DNA from: Paenibacillus tarimensis | GTDB lineage: Bacteria; Bacillota; Bacilli; Paenibacillales; Paenibacillaceae | Direction: 5' to 3' | DNA: 64,000 nt | Assembly (NCBI RefSeq): GCF_021532315.1 | Contig: NZ_JAKGAO010000011.1 | Span: forward strand, 186,001 to 250,000 | Part shown: piece after piece, positions 58,674 to 64,000 of the stretch | Numbering within the stretch: position 1 is the first letter of the stretch | Layout of the letters: each line of letters starts with the position of its first letter | Made by a program: the position numbers and the translations under genes | The notes under the pieces: model-generated | Seen by the model: only the letters and a program-made list of their open reading frames with translations | The model's database searches: none | What the model was told of the DNA's origin: nothing

Positions 58674-59363
58674 CTATAGCGTTATGCTGTCCCCCGGCAC
58701 CATAGCAATACCCTCGATCTTGTGGCTGGAGAGCGCGCGGACAAAAGCCTGGCCGTCCTGCTCCACCAGCGGGAAGGTATTGTAGTGAACGGGTACCACA
58801 CGCTTCGGTTTCAGCCACCCGGCCGCCACAAGCGCGTCCTCGGGTCCCATTGTAAAATTATCGCCAATCGGAAGGAAGGCCAGATCAATGGCATTCATCT
58901 CGCCAATCAGCTTCAGATCACTGAATAGTGCCGTATCGCCAGCATGATAGATCGTCAGTCCTTCAATATTCAGCAGAAAACCGGCCGGCATGCCCATGTA
59001 CACAATCTCCTGCTTACCAGGCACTTCATATCCGGAGCCATGCAGCGCAGGCGTCAGCTTCACACGTCCGAAATCGAATACCCGTGCTCCGCCAATATGC
59101 ATCGGGTGGGAACGGCAGCCCTGCCAGCCCGCATAGACCGCCAGCTCATTCGGTGCAATAATAAGCGCGTCCGAGCGCTTTGCAATATCAAACGCGTCAC
59201 CGACATGGTCTCCGTGGCCATGTGTTAACAGAACGTAGTCGACCTTCAGCTCACTTGCCGATATGGTCGCCACCGGATTACCGGTGATGAAAGGATCGAT
59301 AAGAATCTTGTGCTTCTCTGATTCCAGCAGAACGCAGCTGTGCCCGAGAAATGTAATCTTCAT
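58674..59363 (-). CDS. UPF0173 metal-dependent hydrolase (metallo-beta-lactamase fold)
   Basis: The 229-residue protein starts [20 protein letters not shown] and has the metal-binding HGHGDH motif in [18 protein letters not shown], then [12 protein letters not shown] and [12 protein letters not shown] with the last His. This is the YtkL group of the metallo-beta-lactamase superfamily; substrates are not known. The ATG at 59,363 has GGAGGG 9 nt upstream. It stands alone, upstream of the ABC exporter genes on the same strand. Confidence 0.92.
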   Translation of the reverse strand: MKITFLGHSCVLLESEKHKILIDPFITGNPVATISASELKVDYVLLTHGHGDHVGDAFDIAKRSDALIIAPNELAVYAGWQGCRSHPMHIGGARVFDFGRVKLTPALHGSGYEVPGKQEIVYMGMPAGFLLNIEGLTIYHAGDTALFSDLKLIGEMNAIDLAFLPIGDNFTMGPEDALVAAGWLKPKRVVPVHYNTFPLVEQDGQAFVRALSSHKIEGIAMVPGDSITL

Positions 59364-59561
59364 AATTCGGCTCCCTCCTGATCGGTATTCTTCACACCAC
59401 CTATTATACACAATTTGGACACGAAAGCAGGAGACCTTGCCTGAGGCAGCCCTGTGGACCCTTTTGGAACAAGAAAAGTCCCGGCCGCGCTGCCAATCTA
59501 GGCAGAACCAGCCGGAACTCTTCTATCCGCTCTATTCTCGCTCAATTAATTTCTCTGCAGC

Positions 59562-60839
59562 TTACAGCCGGAAACGCTCCATCAGGCTGTTCAGCTTGCC
59601 GCTCATCCGGCTCAGCTGTTCACCCGACTCCGTAATCCGGTTCATGGCGCCGTTAACCTCGTCCGTCAGCTGCAGCACCTCCTTGACACTCTGGCTCGAC
59701 TGGCCTGCCGAATGAGCCACCTCGTCCACCGTCGCCGCTACTTCTTCACTGCCGGCTGCCACATCCTCGCTGACAGAAGAGATTTCCTGCATTTGCTTAT
59801 GAATCTGCTCCACATCATTCAGAATGCGGTGCATGGCTGCTTCCGTCCGGCTGAGCGCCTGCAGACCGCCCTCCACCTCTTGCTGGGATGCCTGTACGGC
59901 CGCCTGAGAATGGGCTGAATTCTCCTGAATGCTGGCAATCAGCTGCTGCATGCTGCTGGCTGCCTCCGTAGCTTGTCCTGCCAGCTTGCGCACCTCGCCT
60001 GCTACTACGGCAAAGCCTCTTCCCTGGTCACCCGCACGGGCCGCTTCAATGCCCGCATTAAGTGCCAGCATATTCGTCTGCTGCGAGATCGCAGTGATGG
60101 CACTAATGAACTGGTTCATCTCTTCACTGCGCTTGATGAACGAATCCGAGGTCTGTGCAAGGGCGCCAAAAGACCCTTTCACCTTCTGCATCTGTTCATT
60201 CATCGCAGCCATCTCCTCACGCGTGCGGCTGGCCTCCGTGGAGGTGCTGCTAAGCGATTCCCCTACCGCGCTGGAGGAATTGGAGATTCGCGTCACGCCA
60301 GCTGCCATCTCGTCCACTGCCTTGGCGCTTTCGGCAGCCGAGCGGGACTGCACCTCAGCCGACAGGGATATTTCTTGCATATGGGTTAAAATCGCCTCAT
60401 AGTCCCTGCGCGTCTTCTCGTTATGCTCCTGCAGTTCAATAATCGAGCCGTTCACATGAACAGCGGCCTCTGTAACCTGGGATACAAGCCCATGCAGCGA
60501 CCGGCGCATGTCATTCATAGGCTCACCGAAGCGGCGCAGAGAGCCCAGCTTCTCCAATTCAATATCCCGCGTCAGGTCACCGCCCGCAATTGTCGTTATG
60601 AAGGTATTAATTTCGGCGAACGGCTTTGCATATGCGATGAAGTTCATTAGTCCGAAGAACATAGTTCCCAACATCACAACAGATGTCATCCACATATTCG
60701 GCGTACTCAATACAGGGATCCCCCGGATCAACCATAGAACCAGTGCGGCCGCAGCGCCAATCACCAATCCCTGCAGGCACATACGAAGTAAATACAGCAG
60801 CAATTTCTTCAGAATCTCTTGTTTCTGATTCAAACCCAA
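59562..60839 (-). CDS. Methyl-accepting protein without extracellular sensor
   Basis: The 425-residue protein has two N-terminal helices (about 20-40 and 50-70) with only a few residues outside, then HAMP-like and a long signalling coiled coil. The receptor tip is [20 protein letters not shown] with [15 protein letters not shown], which binds CheA/CheW. Without a sensory loop it may sense membrane state, energy or internal ligands, or act with a partner. It is far from chemotaxis genes. A GGGGGAATTG-type site precedes the ATG. Confidence 0.9.
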   Translation of the reverse strand: MGLNQKQEILKKLLLYLLRMCLQGLVIGAAAALVLWLIRGIPVLSTPNMWMTSVVMLGTMFFGLMNFIAYAKPFAEINTFITTIAGGDLTRDIELEKLGSLRRFGEPMNDMRRSLHGLVSQVTEAAVHVNGSIIELQEHNEKTRRDYEAILTHMQEISLSAEVQSRSAAESAKAVDEMAAGVTRISNSSSAVGESLSSTSTEASRTREEMAAMNEQMQKVKGSFGALAQTSDSFIKRSEEMNQFISAITAISQQTNMLALNAGIEAARAGDQGRGFAVVAGEVRKLAGQATEAASSMQQLIASIQENSAHSQAAVQASQQEVEGGLQALSRTEAAMHRILNDVEQIHKQMQEISSVSEDVAAGSEEVAATVDEVAHSAGQSSQSVKEVLQLTDEVNGAMNRITESGEQLSRMSGKLNSLMERFRL

Positions 60840-60951
60840 TTCCCCCGATCAAGTTCATGACACTGCGCCCAAATCGCCGGTTCTTCAACTAAACAGAACT
60901 GCATCGTTGTGTCCACAATATCCGTAATTCTTATATCGGCATTTTGCCTGC

Positions 60952-60999
60952 AAAAAATTAGAAGGCAGCACCCGATTGGGCACTGCCTTCTAATTTTTT
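60952..60999. terminator. Terminator of the nucleoside transporter operon
   Basis: AAATTAGAAGGCAG (60,955-60,968) pairs with CTGCCTTCTAATTT (60,983-60,996), with inner CCC/GGG. Six T follow on the minus strand. The A/T symmetry makes it bidirectional. Confidence 0.9.
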
Positions 61000-61018
61000 A
61001 TTCGAATGCTCTACAGCA

Positions 61019-61984
61019 TTAACGTTTACCTGGATCGTAAGGCTCACCAGCTGCCGCCGGACCTTTAACCGCCTTGCCCGCTGCGCCCGCAAGCACAAGC
61101 AGGGTCAGCACATAAGGCAGCATATACAGGAACTCCGTGGGGATATCCCGTGACCAGTCGAACAGCGTGGCGAAGTTCCGGATCGCCTGCGCGAAGCCGA
61201 AGAAGATGGCTGCTGCCGCGGCGCCATAAGGATGCCATCTGCCGAAAATCACGGCCGCAAGCGCGATAAAGCCCTGGCCGGATATCGTGTTATGCGAGAA
61301 GTCGTCCGTAGTCGTCAGCGTGATTGTCGCGCCGCCAAGACCCGCCAGCACGCCGCTGATCAAGACGCCGATGTAACGGTACTTCTTCACGTTAATGCCT
61401 ACGGTATCCGAGGCGCCGGGATGCTCACCCACTGAGCGCAGACGAAGTCCGAATGGCGTCTTGTACAGCACATAGGCGCTCAGCGGTACCAGGATATAAG
61501 CGATATACGTGGTGGGGTAGGCATTAAATAGCGCTTCCCCGAAGAACGGTATCTGTGAAAGTCCCGGAATCGGCACCTTGGAGAAGACCGCATTAAGCGT
61601 ATCGGTCTTGCCTGCTCCGTCATACAGTACTTTGACCAGATAGACCGTGACCGCAAGCGCCAGAATATTGATAACCACACCTATAATCGCCTGGTTCGCC
61701 TTGAACGTGACCGTTGCAACGGCATGGAGTAGCGAGAAGACGAGACCAAACAGCATGGCTGCGATTACGCCAACCCATGGAGCGAGCCCATATGCTCCCG
61801 CTGCCTCAACATAAGCTGTTCCGATCGCTGCGGCGAAGGCTCCGGCAACCATCAAGCCTTCAAGTCCAATATTGATAACACCGGAACGCTCACTGAAAAT
61901 ACCGCCCAGCGCGGCAAAGATAAGCGCCGTTGAGAATACGAGCGTAATATTAGCGAGCTCGCTTAATATGCGTATCGTTTCCAT
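61019..61984 (-). CDS. nupQ: Nucleoside ABC transporter permease (NupQ-like)
   Basis: The 321-residue permease of the BPD/ribose-type ABC transporter family has about 8 to 10 helices. The start is FSTALIFAALGGIFSERSGV, with NIGLEGLMVAGAFAA, both typical of the NupQ/BmpC permeases. The later GLRLRSVGEHPGASDTVGIN holds the contact loop with the ATPase. It pairs with the NupP-like permease 3 nt upstream. These transporters take up guanosine and other nucleosides in Bacillus. Confidence 0.9.
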   Translation of the reverse strand: METIRILSELANITLVFSTALIFAALGGIFSERSGVINIGLEGLMVAGAFAAAIGTAYVEAAGAYGLAPWVGVIAAMLFGLVFSLLHAVATVTFKANQAIIGVVINILALAVTVYLVKVLYDGAGKTDTLNAVFSKVPIPGLSQIPFFGEALFNAYPTTYIAYILVPLSAYVLYKTPFGLRLRSVGEHPGASDTVGINVKKYRYIGVLISGVLAGLGGATITLTTTDDFSHNTISGQGFIALAAVIFGRWHPYGAAAAAIFFGFAQAIRNFATLFDWSRDIPTEFLYMLPYVLTLLVLAGAAGKAVKGPAAAGEPYDPGKR

Positions 61985-61987
61985 ATT

Positions 61988-63073
61988 CTACGCCGCCCCC
62001 TTCCGGTCCAGCTTCCGTCTTGAGGCCAAGAACGGCTTCACAATTCCCTGGATGATGCCATGAGAAGCGACGAAGAAGATTACTGCGCCAATGACAATCC
62101 TGACGATCTCTGTCGGAACATCCGCCGAGAAATTCATACCCGCCGAGCCATACGTCAAGGTTCCAAACAGAATGGAGGCAAATACAATGCCTACAGGATG
62201 GTTGCCGCCAAGCAGGGCCACAGCGATTCCGTCGAATCCATATCCTGATGAGGCAGCGGACAGGACTTGATAATGGAATACACCCAGCACTTCAAATACG
62301 CCGCCGAGACCGGCAAACACACCGCCGATGAACATTGATTTCACGATTGACGACTTGATATTAATACCCGCGTATCTCGCTGCGTCCGGGTTAAGGCCAA
62401 CCGCCCGCAGCTCATAGCCCTGCTTCGTCCGCCAGAGCAGGAAGTAGAAGACAACCGCGCCGATTAGTCCGATGAAGATTCCCCAGTCCATCCGTGCGTT
62501 CTCAAGAGCCCGGGACAGCCAGCCAATAGATACAGAGGCCGACTCGTGAATGAAATACGAACGCTGCTGTCCCGGCTCAAGCAGCAGGGCCCGCAGCAGA
62601 TAGTTGGACAGGTACAGCGCTATCCAGTTCAGCATGATACTGGAGATAACTTCGTTCACCCCGCGGCTGGCCTTGAGATAGCCGACAAGAGCAGCCCACA
62701 AGCCGCCGAAGAGCGCTCCAACCAGAACCGCAAGCGGCGCATGAATAAACCATGGCAGCTGCAGCTTGATGCCGACAATGGCAGCACCGGTCATCCCCAT
62801 GATGTACTGCCCGTCCGCCCCGATGTTGAACAGGCCCGCGCGATAGGTGAAGCCTACCGCAAGGCCGGTGAAGAGGAGCGGGGTAATCGTCCGGATCGTT
62901 TCCCCAATATCGTAAGGGCTGCCGAACACCTTCTCAAACAACGCTTGATAAGCGTCTACCGGGTTATAGCCGCCGAGCAGCATGATGACCGCACCCGATA
63001 TCAGGCCCAGAACAATCGCCCCTAATGGTACGAAGACAGATGAAGGGTTAAATATATTACGCCATTTGTCCAT
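61988..63073 (-). CDS. nupP: Nucleoside ABC transporter permease (NupP-like)
   Basis: The 361-residue permease begins with one extra helix and then the family sequence FTGLAVGFTYRAGLFNIGADG-like region, giving GLAVGFTYRAGLFNIGADGQ. It has about 10 helices. GYELRAVGLNPDAARYAGIN is the ATPase-contact loop. It forms a heterodimeric channel with NupQ. It lies 2 nt after the ATPase gene and 3 nt before nupQ. A substrate-binding lipoprotein (NupN-like) gene is expected beyond the window. Confidence 0.9.
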   Translation of the reverse strand: MDKWRNIFNPSSVFVPLGAIVLGLISGAVIMLLGGYNPVDAYQALFEKVFGSPYDIGETIRTITPLLFTGLAVGFTYRAGLFNIGADGQYIMGMTGAAIVGIKLQLPWFIHAPLAVLVGALFGGLWAALVGYLKASRGVNEVISSIMLNWIALYLSNYLLRALLLEPGQQRSYFIHESASVSIGWLSRALENARMDWGIFIGLIGAVVFYFLLWRTKQGYELRAVGLNPDAARYAGINIKSSIVKSMFIGGVFAGLGGVFEVLGVFHYQVLSAASSGYGFDGIAVALLGGNHPVGIVFASILFGTLTYGSAGMNFSADVPTEIVRIVIGAVIFFVASHGIIQGIVKPFLASRRKLDRKGAA

Positions 63074-63075
63074 CT

Positions 63076-64000
63076 TTATCCCCTTCCTTCCGCATGCATC
63101 GTTTTGCCGGCCATCATTAGACCCAGCTTCTCGCCATCCGTTTCGGCCGGATTTGCTTCACCCATAATTTGTCCGTCAAAAATAACAACCAGCTTGTCCG
63201 ACAGATTGAACAGCTCATCCAGCTCGAAGGAGATCAGCAGAATCGCCTTTCCTTCAGCCTTGGCCTGGAGCAGGCGCTCATGAACGAATGAGATGGCTCC
63301 TACGTCCAGCCCCCTCGTTGGCTGCATCGCAATCAACAAACGCGGGCCTCGCTCCAGCTCGCGCGCGATAATCGCCTTCTGCTGGTTACCGCCCGACAGA
63401 GAACGGGCCTTGTTCTGAACGGACGGCGTACGCACATCATATTCGCCAACCAGCTTTTCCGCATACTTCTCCACCGCTTTGGAATCAAGGAAAATCCCTT
63501 TGCCGAATGCGGCATCGCGGTAACTGCCGAGTACAATATTCTCGCTTACTGTAAAATCAAGCACAAGCCCGTGCTTATGTCTGTCCTCGGGGATGTGTGA
63601 GATGCCCGCATCCATCAGTGCGCGTGTCTGGCGGTTCGTTACATCCTGCCCATTCAGCAAGACGCGGCCTGACGTTGCTTTGCGTATACCGGTAAGCACC
63701 TCAATCAGCTCATGCTGTCCATTCCCGTCTACGCCCGCCAAACCAACGATCTCACCTTCCCGAATGGTCAGATTGATATTGTCGAGCAGCTTCTTCTCCT
63801 TGCCCGCTCCTACCGTTAGCCCTTCGACTGACAGTACGACCTCTCCCGGTGCCCGTTCTTTTTTGAGCGGTACGAACGAGACACTACGGCCGACCATTTT
63901 CTCAGCCAGTTCCTCTTCATTGGTTTCGGCCGTGCGAAGCGTATCCACCACCTTGCCTCTGCGGATAACGGTTACCGTATCAGAAACCTCCATGATCTCC
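63076..64000 (-). CDS. nupO: Nucleoside ABC transporter ATPase (NupO-like), 5' end outside window
   Basis: The frame is open to the last base, so the gene starts outside the window; about 308 residues are visible. The first part is the end of the first ABC domain (EIMEVSDTVTVIRRGKVVDT), and the second ABC domain is complete: GLAGVDGNGQHELIE in place of a canonical Walker A, the signature LSGGNQQK, and Walker B with LLIAMQPTRGLDVGA. A modified second site is usual for the tandem ATPases of sugar and nucleoside importers (RbsA/NupO type). It stops 2 nt before nupP. Confidence 0.9.
   Translation of the reverse strand, partial: EIMEVSDTVTVIRRGKVVDTLRTAETNEEELAEKMVGRSVSFVPLKKERAPGEVVLSVEGLTVGAGKEKKLLDNINLTIREGEIVGLAGVDGNGQHELIEVLTGIRKATSGRVLLNGQDVTNRQTRALMDAGISHIPEDRHKHGLVLDFTVSENIVLGSYRDAAFGKGIFLDSKAVEKYAEKLVGEYDVRTPSVQNKARSLSGGNQQKAIIARELERGPRLLIAMQPTRGLDVGAISFVHERLLQAKAEGKAILLISFELDELFNLSDKLVVIFDGQIMGEANPAETDGEKLGLMMAGKTMHAEGRG

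Overview
The window looks like a chromosomal segment from a Paenibacillus-type member of the Bacillales. Evidence: GC near 50-55 percent, AGGAGG-type ribosome sites with many GTG/TTG starts, family assignments closest to Bacillus/Paenibacillus proteins (PdaA, YuiD-like PAP2, UPF0173, YflT-like stress protein, Nup nucleoside ABC transporter, Btr-like AraC regulator), a preQ1-I riboswitch, and a paeninodin-type lasso peptide cluster. I found no tRNA, rRNA, CRISPR array or insertion sequence.

Region 1 (1-13,985, all minus strand) is an exopolysaccharide (EPS) operon. From its promoter at about 13,985 it runs: PHP-type tyrosine phosphatase, Wzz-like chain-length protein, BY-kinase, a 273-nt structured gap that may hold an antitermination RNA, GalU, priming sugar transferase, glycosyltransferase, Wzy-like polymerase, two more glycosyltransferases, hexapeptide acyltransferase, MurB, a MurA paralogue, Wzx-like flippase and a glycosyltransferase cut by the window start. 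MurA and MurB together inside an EPS operon are unusual and suggest a lactyl (muramic-acid-like) sugar. Two unknown genes follow (14,021-15,391). The EPS operon and both unknown genes share the same palindrome, TATTC-N5-GAATA, at their promoters, which suggests one small regulon.

Region 2 (15,742-22,962, plus strand) is the most notable locus, a complete lasso peptide cluster ordered C-A-K-B1-B2-NT-D. The precursor has a 20-residue leader and a predicted 40-residue core with an Ala1-Asp9 ring, a 31-residue proline-rich tail and a C-terminal Ser. The tail is much longer than in typical lasso peptides, and the cluster encodes a tail kinase and a nucleotidyltransferase. A strong hairpin terminator separates the precursor gene from the maturation genes.

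Region 3 (22,978-41,284) holds a lipid kinase, an ECF sigma factor, a GyrI-like effector-binding protein, a CHASE4-GGDEF-EAL protein, a 1-kb gap with a probable multi-hairpin RNA of unknown family (about 28,000-28,440), stress proteins, a hybrid histidine kinase, a thioredoxin-like protein, a divergent phospholipase-D-like protein, an MFS transporter, a thioredoxin-reductase-like flavoprotein, a Btr-like AraC regulator, an ABC exporter with a 16-bp palindrome at its transcription start, and a YhhQ-type queuosine precursor transporter under a preQ1-I riboswitch.

Region 4 (41,426-64,000) is mostly cell envelope and transport: an LTA-synthase-like enzyme, an aldo/keto reductase, a truncated HPr-like protein under a cre site, a secreted tandem-repeat protein, PAP2, PdaA, manganese catalase, a MarR-MMPL operon with its own operator, a PAS-rich histidine kinase, a heterodimeric ABC exporter, a UPF0173 hydrolase, a methyl-accepting protein, and a nucleoside ABC transporter running off the window end. 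All functions are inferred from motifs I can read; no database search was run.
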